A stretch of 64,000 nucleotides of DNA from Xylogone sp. PMI_703 (lineage: Eukaryota; Ascomycota; Leotiomycetes). Numbering within the stretch: the first letter of the stretch is position 1; every line of letters begins with the position of its first letter. A model generated the notes under the pieces. It was given only the letters and a program-made list of their open reading frames with translations, was not told the origin of the DNA and did not search any database. Below, in pieces: positions 36,100 to 47,514 of the stretch. Location of the stretch: positions 1,550,001 through 1,614,000 of the forward strand of contig JAJTUQ010000004.1 of NCBI GenBank assembly GCA_021399445.1, in the 5' to 3' direction. A program made the translations under genes and the position numbers.

Positions 36100-38280
36100 A
36101 TGAGCAATGAGTGGTGTTGTATAGTTGTCGGACGATGGATCAGGAAGAAAGGGAGGAAGAGGCTCGAGAAGCAGAAGAATGAGGAGGAAGACCAGCGGCC
36201 CAATCGCGTGCGGGAGCGCGGCTGGCGGCCACGGGCGGACGCTTTTGCCCAGCTGAGCAGCAGATTCGGCTCGTCCTACCACTTCGACGACTCAACCACC
36301 ACAGGTACGAGAGACGCAGCATAATTTTCATTATTATCCTTCCCAAGCATATCTTAGACTGTATTTTATGCCCAGGCCTTTCATATCTTCTCTATCTCTG
36401 TCTGTCTCTTCCTATGCTTGATGCCGCTCTGTGCTTCTCTTCCTTACACGCCGTCCAGGTAAAAGCTCGATGAAACGCGCGTCGAACAGACTCGACGATG
36501 ATGACGACCGCTCTCATGCGCCTGAGACCGAGGAAGACATCCCCACCGTGCCCAACACAGCGACCCCGGAGATAGTTCTCACGGAGGTCGAGCACGTGCT
36601 CAGAAGCGCCAGCACTTCGTTCAACGAGAAGGACGAGCATCATGGCGATTTTGCGCGGCTGGTTCCAGCGAACCGCCTGGCCAGGAGCGCTTTCAACGAG
36701 GTGGCCGAGACGCTGAAGAGCGATGGCTCCAAGTACCCTCATGCGCGCCAGTTCATCCACATCGACAGCACCCAGGTCGAGTTCTTCGCCGAGCTGAGCG
36801 CCAGTGATACCGAGAGTGAGCACAAGGTCACCCAGCGCTGGTGGACGGGCTACTATCGATTGAATATGAACATCACCCCGCTGGCCCCAGGCCTGGGCTG
36901 GATCGCCGGCACGGGACGTAAGGACCTTGAGCATGGCGGCGTGGATCTGCTCCTGGCACCGGGTAAGGGCCAAAACCACGTTGCTGGGCGACACGCTCGA
37001 TTTAAGCACAGCCAGTCGGGTACGTTGCTGCTCATCTCAGACACGCGCAAGGTAGTCATCAACGGAACCGATGAGTTCCGGAAAGACCAGAGAGCAATCA
37101 CCTCTGTGACCACGGGGATCACGTTCGGCGACCTGGCATATACGCTTGAGTTCACGAATCTAGACCCCAGAGTGTACAAATCCGAGCTCGAACGGGCCAG
37201 GAAAGCTGCGGGACATCTCCAGGAGCAGCCATCGTTCCTGAACCCCACGCCGTCTGGCTACGATTATGAGCTGAAGAACTATGCTGTCCAGGGAGTATTT
37301 GCGGAGGGATCCACGTGTACGGTGTCTGTGGGGGTAGATAGGAAGAACGGATCGCCTGTAGCCATCAAGAAGATGAAAAGAAACCGGTTCAACTTTGCGC
37401 GAGTGATGCACGAAGTGGACGTTCTCAAAGCCCTCGGCCATCATGTGAGATTTTTGAACTATTTCTCTACTTTCTCTACCTCTACATTCAGTCTAACGTA
37501 AAAACTCAACTGGGCTGGATCTTTCTCTAACATAAACCACAGGAACGGATCTGTAAGCTGCTTGAAGCCGTCTATCTCGGCGGCGACGAGAAACATACCG
37601 GACCTAATAATATCGACGAAGTATACTTAATCTATTCACCACTTGCCACCACATCCTTCCACGACCTCATCACTTCTTCAATGACCGTATCTGACCGCCT
37701 CACAATCCTCCACCAGTGTCTAGAAGGTCTCGCGTATATCCACGGCAAGGGCCTCATGCATCGAGATATCAAGCCTGGGAATCTCGTCATCGTATCCCGC
37801 ACACCTCCACGAGCAATGATTATCGACTTCGGGAGCGCAACGTGGAGCAAGACCTCCGAGGACCACGGCGTCGGCACGATCCCTTACTTAGCCCCTGAAG
37901 TGATCGGATTGAAGAGACACACGGTGTGGAAGCCCTACAGCAACAAAGTCGATATCTGGGGCATGGGACTCGCAGCTTACCAATTACTCTTCCGCAAAGA
38001 GTGGCTCTGGAAAGAAGTCACGCGGAAAGAGCACGAAAGCGTGATGAAGAATCTGGACTTCAACTCGACTGGAAATGGAAATGGAAATTCTGGGAAAGGA
38101 GGTGGGAATGGAAGTGGTAGCGGGAGCGGTGCAGTAACGAACGCTATGAAGACAGTGGTTGGCGCGGAACCTATTGAGCTGATCAAGCGGATGCTGTCGT
38201 GGGATCCGCTAACGAGGATTACGGCTGAAGATGCATTGCATGATGCTGCTTTTGAGCATATTTTGGAGCGGGAGACATAG
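36100..38280 (+). CDS. FHA-domain serine/threonine protein kinase
   Basis: Exons 36100-36304, 36459-37444 and 37543-38280 join in frame to 642 residues. An FHA-like phosphopeptide-binding domain lies at about residues 225-300 (GQNHVAGRHARFKHSQSG, LLLISDTRKVVINGTDEF). The kinase domain follows from about residue 345: a glycine loop (QGVFAEGSTCTVSVGV), VAIKKMKRN with the ATP Lys, HRDIKPGNLVIV catalytic loop, DFGSATW and IPYLAPEVIGL. A Gly/Asn/Ser-rich insert (38070-38130) interrupts the C-lobe. All catalytic residues are present. The FHA-then-kinase order recalls Rad53/Chk2-type signalling kinases, but the rest differs. The first exon is the least certain: an ATG at 36134 opens a short acidic frame (MDQEEREEEAREAEE) that would need a shift to join. 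Confidence 0.82.
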
Positions 38281-38783
38281 AACGGTTAAGAATAAACCAT
38301 TATTAGCACATTGTAGACGGGTGGGCTTTTATCTGCTCTTTTTAGACGAAAGGAAATTGCATAGTTAGCGGAATTTATCATGATTGATGACATTCTTCTT
38401 GAATCAGTAGCGAGTTTTAACTATTGTTTGTCTATATTTGTTCTTACATGTGGAAATTCATTCGTAGCATTCCGACAATATCGGAATGGTTACTCCACTG
38501 AGGCTTTACATCCCAGGAAGATTCACCTGCTAGACAGCCTCTTCTCCCCACCCATGCAGGAGATAGTTAATGGATTTACCATTGTAAAACTTTAATAAAA
38601 TCCGGGCCAATCATTAGAGTTCAAATCATTTCAAACGTTACGATGGCCTTGCCCTGTCATGCACGTACATGCAATCGTGTCAGCTGTTTTCCAAGCTTAT
38701 GCGATTTCATAGTAGTCAGAAAGTAGTTTTTGGTACTTCATTTTTTTTGGATAAATGATGTCTGATTTTTTATATTAAGTTAG
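38281..38783. other. intergenic between convergent genes
   Basis: Spacer holding the 3' ends of the kinase and the NLR-like gene. No gene is recognised. Confidence 0.4.
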
Positions 38784-41700
38784 CTAGGCATTGCCAAGTT
38801 TTTGAAGTAAAATCTTGACAATACGCCTATGTCTCATCTCTTTTGCCAAAGATAGTGCTGTATGGCCCTTATTACTTTCACATGTTACGTTAGCACCCTT
38901 CTTCAGTAAGGAGCCAACAATGGCTTCATGGCCTCTATCCACTGCATACATCAAAGCCGTACAGCCATTTTCGTCTTTTGATTCTATATCAGCACCTTTT
39001 TCTAGTAAAAGGTTAACAATCGCTTCATGACCCCAATCCGCTGCGATCATCAAGGGTGTACAGCCATGCACCTCTTTTGAATTTATACCAGCACCATTTT
39101 TTAATAAAATGTCAACAATAATTTTATGACCTTTATATGCTGCATACATCAAAGGCGTCCAATTCTCCTTATTTTTTGATTCTGTATTTGCACCATTTTT
39201 TAACAGAAGATTAACAATGGTTTCATGGCCTTTATACGCTGCGTGTATCAAAGCTGTATTGCCATTTTTATCTTTTGGTTCTGTATCAGCACCTTTGTTT
39301 AGAAGAAAGTCAACAACGGCTTCATGGCCCCTCTGCACCGCCCAGATCAAAGGTGTATTGCCCGTCTCATCTTTTGCTTCCACACCGGATTTAACATCTA
39401 ACTTTCCCGACACACAAAGGAAGTCAAGGATTTTCTCGCTACCCGACTTTGCAAGTTCAATAAAAATACTGCTGGCTTGTGAGAAAGCAAAATCACGGCT
39501 AAAGCTGGTGCCTCTACCTTTATTTTCGGAATACTGCTGACATAAATGGCGAAGTAAAGGCGTTTGTGGTTGCATTTCAATCTCGGCTTCCAAAAATGCG
39601 ATGACTGCCTCATGATTTCCAAGAGCCATCGCAGCAAATAATGGTAGTCCGTAACGTTCAGCTTCGATCTCTAAGTAAGAGTGCCTTTGGGGATGGATAT
39701 GAATAAGATCTGCCAAGTTATTCTCTGCAAGGATATATAGAGGGCTGGCTGATTTAGTGTATCGACGAACATGATATCTTTCCAGAGCATTATTGAGGAA
39801 TATCCACTTTTGAAAAGGGAAGTTAGTGAGAAATTCTTTTTGATCCAAAGAATTATGTTGAGCATAGTTAGCGTGGTAAAGGACATTAGAGACTGAATAT
39901 TCGAGAAACGGAAGCTTCAATGTAATGGTATCGCGCAATTGTGATAATTCGGAAGCTAGGGGTAAATGGTTTGGTATTTCAACATACTGGCATGCCTGGT
40001 TAATAAAAGCGTGGAGCTGAGACAAACAAGAGTCCCTTAAAAGTTCGTGACTATAGCCTACCAAGTTGTTGGAAGTCTCCAATAATTGGCCTTGATATTG
40101 ACCTAGTAAGGCATCTCGAACAGACTCGTGAATAAATTGAACTTCGGAGGCCTTGTTCCGTGTAATTTCGGCTAGACCCTTGGAAGAACTTCTCACGAAA
40201 GTCTTTATCTGGTCCAATTCTACATCTTCTTGATCCCAATAACCTGAGAATTCTTTGTCGAGGGAAAGATTAATTGCAAAGTAGAGTTCTTGCGGCTTAA
40301 GTGGTCGTGCCGCAAAGAGGATCAACTTTAAACAAACATGTAATTGTTCGAGATTGTCACCATGCTGAACAAGGATCATCTCAAACAAGTCTGTCAGTTT
40401 GGCTGGGATTTCCTTGAGACATTCACGCATTTTCTTGAGAGATATAGTGTTGTGGGCATATTCAGAATTGAGAATATCAAGAACCAAGACGACCCAGAGA
40501 AATATGTTGGAAGATTTCTCAAGAATTTCGGACCGAAGTGACTCGGCTTGCTTTGACTTGCCCAGTCTGGATTTTGACTCGATATATTGTTTGATATCTT
40601 CTATATGCCCTGTCTCATCCTCCAGAGTGACTTCGATTCCTCGCTGGATTACGACAGTTGGATAATGACGACTCGAGAAACAAATCTTCAATCGGACCTC
40701 CTTCTCTTTTGCACAATTGCACAACTCCTCAAAGAAACAGATCATATCTGTAACCTGATTTTGACGGCACTCATCTAGTGCATCAATGAATATTGTCAAT
40801 GACCGGTTCCCAAGCTTCTCAACAGCATGTAATAATGTCTGTTTCAACGCTCCCTCGTGCCACCCGTTCCGTAGAATAACCCTCGCACCATCAGTTGTCA
40901 TCCACTCCAAACTATCTTCTAGATCAACTGCCTTTTCAAAAAGTTGGTGTAGAGAGGAGCGGTAAAGGCCTATAGCCTGTGCAAGGAAAAAAAACGACAG
41001 TGTGATTTGTGAGGAATCGTGCTTCGTGTTAAGTTTAGTTTCCTCGAAGAGAAATTTCATTAGAGTTGACTTCCCAGTGCCGGGATTGCCCTTAATCCAA
41101 AGGAAGCCACCATGGTCTGATTGCGCAGTAGGATCATGCCAAGATATGTACTCCGCTTTAGCTAAAAACCAGCGACAGGTTGTGCCTTGAGCCGCTGTTA
41201 GATTTGTCAGACGCTCATCGATTTTGGTGAAGTAAAACTGGTTTATTAATAATCGTTTTGTGGCGGCATCGATACCATGATTAATGCTTGTGTTTGTCTC
41301 TGTTCTAGTATCCTCTAAGTTTTCTGATTATCAGACTGCAGTCAGTGCTTCGTTATTCTGACATATGAAACAAGTTTATACTTACCACTGTATATAGGAA
41401 ATTGAAGGGTAGAGGACGGCTCATTATTAGCAAAATTCGGGGCAAGATGAGAAGGAACGGAGTAAAGACTGGTATCCAGTGATTTATGACGGTTTGTAGG
41501 AGTGAAAGTGTCCGAGACAGACGATAATTCGCTGAGTTGGCGTGTTTTGGAACGTGTGTAAAGCTCATTACGAAGTCTCTCGAATGCTTTCTCCGCACCC
41601 TCACCATAAATAGTTGCCATAGATACATCAAAAATACCCAGTAATGAATAAGCTCTGTCTTCTGCACGTTTGGTCTGACGATTTGCTGTCCATGACATCT

Positions 41701-42289
41701 TATCCTTAACACTGAACCCAGATAAAGGCGCTCCCTGGAGAGCCGAAGTGGCAATTCCAGTGATATCGTGCAGTTGGCGTTCCAATGATTGCTTGTCGCC
41801 AAGTCGTTGGCCATTCGAGTCGAAAAACTCAACAGACAGTGGAGCAATAAGTTCTTGAAGCGTCCAGCCACGAGTAAACCATCGACTTCCTATAAAGGCT
41901 GGCTGCCACGACTGCAAGGAAAGGCGAACCCGATCATGGCCCATTGTCGAAACATCGGAAAGGTAAACGTAGCACTTATCTGCATCACGGTACCAGCGAA
42001 ACATTGAGTTGATCGCCTCTGCAAGCTCGGCATTATTTGTCTTATCAATGCAACACGTATCCACCCAAAAGAACTGCAAACCGTCGCGCCTGGCTTGTTT
42101 TCCACAGAAGCGGATCTTCTCATATCCCGACTTGTCCTTTCCAAGGTTATTTTTCAGATCTTCGAAGGTGACCTCTTCCTCATCCGGCCCCCATGTGTGC
42201 GAAAGGATGGCATATTTGGGAATCTGATCGGGAGGGAGGTCTCGGGTCAGTCTGAGCTGGCCGTTGCCGCTCCATTCTAGAAGCCGCAT
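38784..42289 (-). CDS. HET-NACHT-ankyrin NLR-like protein
   Basis: Exon 42289-41386 joins exon 41323-38784 across a 62-base intron (GTAAGT..ATCAG), giving 1147 residues. The N-terminal HET domain has KYAILSHTWGPDEEEVTFED, FFWVDTCCIDKTNNAELAEA, SRWFTRGWTLQELIAPLSVE and AEDRAYSLLGIFDVSMATIY. A NACHT-type NTPase follows: FLWIKGNPGTGKSTLMKF (Walker A, about residue 380) and LTIFIDALDECR (Walker B, about 478). The C-terminus (about 940-1147) holds six ankyrin repeats of the pattern NGNTALIHAAYKGHETIVNL. This is the fungal intracellular receptor plan: ankyrin repeats sense, NACHT oligomerises, and HET executes cell death in heterokaryon incompatibility or non-self response. No break is seen. Confidence 0.9.
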
Positions 42290-43293
42290 GAGCCTGACCG
42301 GATAGAGGGAGTGTTAGTGGAAAGAGTCCTTGGTAGTATATGCTACAGAATCGGCATGAATGCAAAATTACTTCTTGAGTCGAGAGGCAGCATTGGGTCG
42401 AGAGGGAGGTCGTCTCGACTCAGTGAAGCGGCAGCCTCGTCGTAGTAACGACGACGTCCTAGGTGTATGTGTATGGTAGCTGGGAGCACACAAACTCTAG
42501 GCAGATTATCGCACTGGGAGGTTAGAGTCTCCTAGCCTATTCAATACATAGGCGCGGTGCAATTATGCCTTTCTTTTATATTGCTGATACCGCAACTGAA
42601 GGGAAAAGAGATGGTTTGAGGCAAAGTAGCAAAGCCCTTGGGCAGGAACGCATCCGGTGATCAAACATGTTCCATATCTGGAATAACTTCCTCGTTAAGA
42701 AGCCAGTAAGATGTCGCGAACATATCTGTTGATTCAGGTACCTGACGAGTCGACGCAGCTGACCTTGGCCTTGGAGCTTGGGCGAGCCTGGCAAAATAAT
42801 ACATAGCAAATAATATATTCGATAATACTGTAAAGTGCAGAGAAAATCATGTGCTGGTCGAGGCACGCGTTAGGCCACTCACCCCGCTCTGATCATCTAT
42901 CATGAGAGCCCGTAAGAGCCTCACCGGGGTTTCGAAATGCTTGGGGAGAGTTAACTCAGCCGAGGATGATACGCGCCCGAGAAAGAGCAGCGAGCTTATT
43001 AACTGAACGTGAAGCACAGGACAGAAGGAATTACTTGATAATACCTTAGTATATCACGTAGCTTTAAGAGAAAAACTAGGGATAATTTGACAGTCTATGA
43101 CAGAAGCGGTAATAGAGAGGAAAAGGCATCAATAAGTGTTAGGTATTTATCTTATCTAATTTATAATAATCTACCAGAGATACACAAATCTCAAGTACGA
43201 CTAAATATTCTAATTTACAAAGTCATCATTGGGATATCTAAATTTACTCCAATACACCTAACCCGACCGTAAACTAACGGAAATATGGTACCC
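42290..43293. other. intergenic, nothing recognised
   Basis: About 1 kb upstream of the NLR-like gene. It must contain its promoter. Frames such as 42576-42866 match nothing I know. Confidence 0.4.
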
Positions 43294-44122
43294 CTAAGCA
43301 GACTCATCCGTAAAATACAACGATCGTTTGACTCCCCATGTAGTCGACGGGTTGAATCTCCACACACTCTGATGCTTCCTCTCGAACCAGTAATGAACAA
43401 CTCCTCGAATAAAGCCAGGCACCTCGGGCCAATCACCAGCGCCAGGGATGCTATTATCGTGAGTGCCGAAAACAAGTGGGAATAGTATGGACTAGTGAGA
43501 GATCATGTCAATGATTGATCCAGTGAAATAAAGCTGGTGAAATACAAAATCAGTGAGTTGATAACATCGGTGAACATACCTTATCCCCCTTCCTCATAGC
43601 CAAATCAAACTCAACCCACGTCTTCTTCACTTTCTTATCATCATACTTATCCAGCGCAAGCAGCGTCTCAATCTCATCCTTCAAATGCTGGGCCAAAACC
43701 GGCCCAACTCTATCCAACATCTCCCTGACCTCAACCCCATCATAATGATTAAGCCTCGTCTCCTTCGCATACCTTCCCACCTCCTCCAACCCGTCCTCAA
43801 ACGCGCGATGCTGAGCGATATTCGCCTCCATAAGCCCCTTCTCCCCCGAAAGTTCCTCAATCATGGGGAAAAAGATGGATTCCTCCCCGTCGTGGTGTTC
43901 GTGGATCCAGTCGTACCAGAATCGCATATACGTGAGCATGTCTTTGATGTCTTCGGGCTTTTTGACAAATGTGCATTGGTGGTAGATGGAGTTCAGGCAC
44001 CGGAGCATGCAGTTGTGGGCGCAGGCCATTTCTCGGGCGACCCAGATGGCGGAGTGCATGTTGGTGATGTCTTCTCTTGCGTGGGGGATTGGGATGAGGG
44101 TGAATGGGGTGTGGGCTATCAT
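43294..44122 (-). CDS. hemerythrin-like (HHE) domain protein
   Basis: Exon 44122-43580 joins exon 43491-43294 across an intron (GTATGT..CACTAG), giving 246 residues. The start at 44122 (MIAHTPFTLIPIPHARED) is preferred; the frame is open to 44221, but the added residues do not look conserved. His-containing motifs in order are TNMHSAIWVAREMACAHN, WYDWIHEHHDGEESIFFP, AQHRAFEDGL and LAQHLKDEIETLL, the ligand pattern of the HHE/hemerythrin four-helix bundle that binds a di-iron centre. The tail (FPLVFGTHDNS, VVHYWFERKHQSVWRFNP) is the usual extension in fungal members. Possible roles are oxygen, iron or nitric-oxide sensing; none is proved for this group. Confidence 0.85.
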
Positions 44123-44221
44123 TTTGAGTATGTGGATGAGGAATTGTAGATGTGTGAAGAAAGGTCGATGGAAAGGAAGTGGTAGAAGAGGTTTACCTAC
44201 ATATTTGAGATTAATATACAT

Positions 44222-46155
44222 ACTAGAAGCTGGACCTGCAGGAAGTGTATGGCCCCCCTGGTTGCTCTAACAAGGTTGGGCCTGCGGATGGCAATGTGAG
44301 AGTAGCGTCCCTCAGGGACAAACTTTAGGTAAGCACTAGGCCATCAGGTAAGCTGCGTTTGACCAACCAGATAGTATAGACCACCTCGTTCAGAGAACGG
44401 AACCAGGGTCTATCTTAGACTTTCTCTAATGGGAATGCTAGGAATAGCTGGATACGAAATTTCCCTACCTAAAATAAGCTTATAGTGGACTTACAGATGT
44501 GGATTTCGGAGCTGATGTAGTCTCATGGCTTATATCCGACTGGTATCTAGTTGGACGCCAACGTCTGCTACATGCCATCTAGTAGATTGGCTGAATTCCT
44601 AATGCGGATGAAAATTGCTAAAGGAGGATTTAAGTTGGGTTTAACTAGTAGATAATTCTAATTAAGGATATGGAAATCTGCTAATCTCACAAGCAGCGCA
44701 GTCCCTTAATATCATCCATACCGACACTTCAATAAAGATGAGGCTTTTGAATATATTATATGGCTCGATTGAAAGCCGAAGTGTCTGATCAGAGCTCAAC
44801 TTATATATATTCCAGAGATAAGTGATTATTTGGTATATAGCTAATTAACCTTGAGCTTTGAAGTATAGTTCCGTTTGATACATCAACTTTCATACCCTGA
44901 AGCGTATAGAAGACCATATAAAGACATAACAAAGCTGTTTTGAGGATTCCGACCAAATACGAACAATAACATTATGTCAGAAATTAGTTAAAAGTAAACA
45001 GTAATACCTTGTTCCCTTTTTGTCGAGCTGCGACGCTCTATTATGGCGGTGGCGTCGATCTGCTGAGAATATACGAGGGTCGTGATATCATTGGTCATCG
45101 CGCTTCATCAGCGGATGCAAAAAGGATAGGTTTTAACAGGTGGATACCGTACATGCAATGCTTACCTATAGATGTTATTCATTACTAATATTACTTTACT
45201 ACAAGCTCGATTAATCCTCCATTTGACGTCTGTGCTCTGTCGTGGAATTGTATGGATAAGTTCCTCTTCAAGTAATACTGCACAGATGTAGGGCGGGGGG
45301 TTAATAGGGCCTGAATGAAGTATTCAGCTATTTAACCTTATGCTGTCCATGGAATTACAGAAGACGTATTTTTTATTGGGGAAATATTGTGGCGAGCAAA
45401 TACATGAAGCTGCGATTAGTTCGATGCTTTATTGATTCTGCAGAGCTAATACCAGGCTGTATTAATATAGTCTATAGCTAAAATGGAGCGTACTTGCACT
45501 TTAGTATTATCAGGTTATCCATTCATACCGGTAGGTATTTCCAAACGGCAACTTAGTATTATTTAGAATAGATACAAATATAATGACAATCGTCGTAGTT
45601 TGCAAGCTCTGATGGATATACTGGACATTCCGACCAGTACGAGCGTAGACTGGGATAGGGTGAGGAATGGGTCCCATGCACGGACCCAGTGGTCTATGCA
45701 CAACAATATACAACGCTGTATGTAGGATTTCCTTTGCCTTAAAACAATCATAATTTGGATAAACAGCCATAGATTTTAGCAATGAAATAATTTCCAAAAT
45801 ATTATTTAATTCTATAAAGAACTGAGGGAGTGCACGAACCAATTGAGTACCCAGAGGTCCGTGCATGGGTGCCCATTCCTCACTCTAGACTCGGAATCAT
45901 TCCGTTACTTGAAGCTGGGGTGATAAATCGGGAATTATGTTGAATTAAATTAGTAATTAACCGTAAGGGATGATAAATCAGGGTGTCTAGCTTTATAGGG
46001 CTCTTGTTCCAATGCCTTTGAAATAGCATCTGCCTATTACTTACTGCTGCCGTTCTTGCACTGTACCTTTGCTGTTAATTAGAGTTGACAAAGGTTGGTT
46101 TATGCGTAAGTCTAATCTGCAAGTCCAATTTTGAGCCCTGAATAAAGAGCTAAAT
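44222..46155. other. AT-rich intergenic with an inverted-repeat element
   Basis: About 1.9 kb, no gene supported. It contains the inverted-repeat element at 45658-45885. The rest is AT-rich with no recognisable coding sequence. Confidence 0.45.
45658..45885. mobile_element. MITE-like inverted-repeat element
   Basis: Two arms are inverted copies: the left at 45658-45686 (gtgaggaatgggtcccatg then cacggacc) and the right at 45849-45885 (ggtccgtgcatgggtgccc then attcctcac). They match with one or two differences over about 27 bases and enclose about 160 AT-rich bases with no transposase. This fits a small non-autonomous DNA transposon. No clear target duplication is seen. Confidence 0.5.
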
Positions 46156-46548
46156 ATGATTGACAGTCTCATCATGTATACGGAAACTTACGAGGCGAAT
46201 GAGCTCTTTGAACAGACACGGAACGCTGGTCACTTCGTAAAAAGAGCCTATATCATCCGAAGTGAACCCGCTAACGCCGACATCTTTGACGATGTCATCG
46301 ATGAGCATCGTGAATACGTGGAAGAACTGGCCACAAAAGGCAAGCTTTTAGCTGCTGGACCTTTGATACCTGGTGGGCCAGAGAGTAAATACACTGGAGT
46401 TGGAATGATTGTTGTGTATGCCGATTCTGAAGATGAAGCTAGGCGCATAGGAGAGGAAGACCCAATGCATCGAAAAGGTGTGCGCAAGTTCACGGTTGAT
46501 TTCTGGCTTATCAAGCATGTTTCCTCCTCTCATAAGGAAATCCTATAA
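46156..46548 (+). CDS. YCII-related domain protein
   Basis: A single frame of 130 residues. The core EHREYVEELATKGKLLAAGP, then MIVVYADSEDEARRIGEEDP and RKGVRKFTVDFWLIK, is the YCII (ferredoxin-like) fold, with the His and Asp expected at its putative active site. Stand-alone members are about 95-110 residues; the extra N-terminal part up to SEPANADIFDDVI is long and the first Met is uncertain. The true start could be the internal Met at 46177 or lie in an upstream exon. The function of fungal YCII proteins is mostly unknown; some act in degradative pathways. Confidence 0.75.
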   Translation: MIDSLIMYTETYEANELFEQTRNAGHFVKRAYIIRSEPANADIFDDVIDEHREYVEELATKGKLLAAGPLIPGGPESKYTGVGMIVVYADSEDEARRIGEEDPMHRKGVRKFTVDFWLIKHVSSSHKEIL

Positions 46549-47514
46549 CATAGAAGAAGTGTGCTTAATTTGGTAATGGCGCCGGAAAATTTCTGCTATA
46601 AATCCTTAATTGAGAGCTGTGATGGATAGTGTGAACTTTTTCTAAATAGTTAACTAAAGTTAAGTAAATCCCTGTCCGCCGGGCCGTAGGAAATACTGCT
46701 GGAGGAGAAGCAAAAGTTAGGCATCATCACAGCCAATTGCAGTTGTAATAGTCAGACCACTATACTATTTGAAATGCCTGTAAGAATAATAATAGAAATT
46801 AACTTTACATTTATCTCTAGTTTTCTATGATTGTCCTCTTGTGAAGTGCTCCAGAGAAACCATCTATCCTCTAAATACTCCAGTTGGGGCTATGGCATAT
46901 CTGCATTATGTACAAATCAGTACATTACACTCAACTTTTAACCTACCAAGTAGGCTTAGTCAATGGTTCCTTGGTTACATGTGTAGTTTTTAAACGACTC
47001 TGTGACATGTCTAGCTTGTATTTATCTGATTGGGGCCACTGGGGTTAACTTAATCACACTGTGTTCTAGCCGGGGCTCGCATGGACCATACTTTAATTTT
47101 GCCATACAAAATTTTTCCTATCACATTGTGATTAAGGGAAACTAACGTTAGATATCTGAGAACATTGAAGATTGGGTCTTAGAAACGTCAATTCAAGGTA
47201 CCAAAGGCAATAAAAAAGATGGCATAGGAAAGAAGGGCATTCCAGTAATGGTTCTTAAAAGAGTGGTATTCGGGATATTTGCCATACAAAACCCTCCCAA
47301 TCTCGACATAATCGGAGAAACCCAACGTCAGCAAATAGACAGGTTATTCGCTAGTATTAACTCGTTTGTTCGGTACCAGGAAAGTGGAATGTGCTCTGGA
47401 TTTGTTGAAATATCTCCTGTTGCTGAGAACCACTAAGATCAGGCGTATTCGGGCCCTGTCCGGGAAAAAGACCGCAGACCTAGTGGGATTTAGTCGAGAT
47501 ATGCCTGGTAAATG
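46549..47514. other. intergenic with a diverged tandem duplication
   Basis: No gene is supported. Bases 47099-47160 and 47279-47340 are related copies (both begin ttgccatacaaaa), differing mainly by C/T changes. Confidence 0.4.

Noticed and set aside
36392..37248. Minus-strand frames opposite the kinase gene
   Set aside because: Antisense shadows in GC-richer coding DNA; no family resemblance.
38815..39540. Plus-strand frames opposite the ankyrin repeats
   Set aside because: Antisense shadows of the repeated coding sequence.
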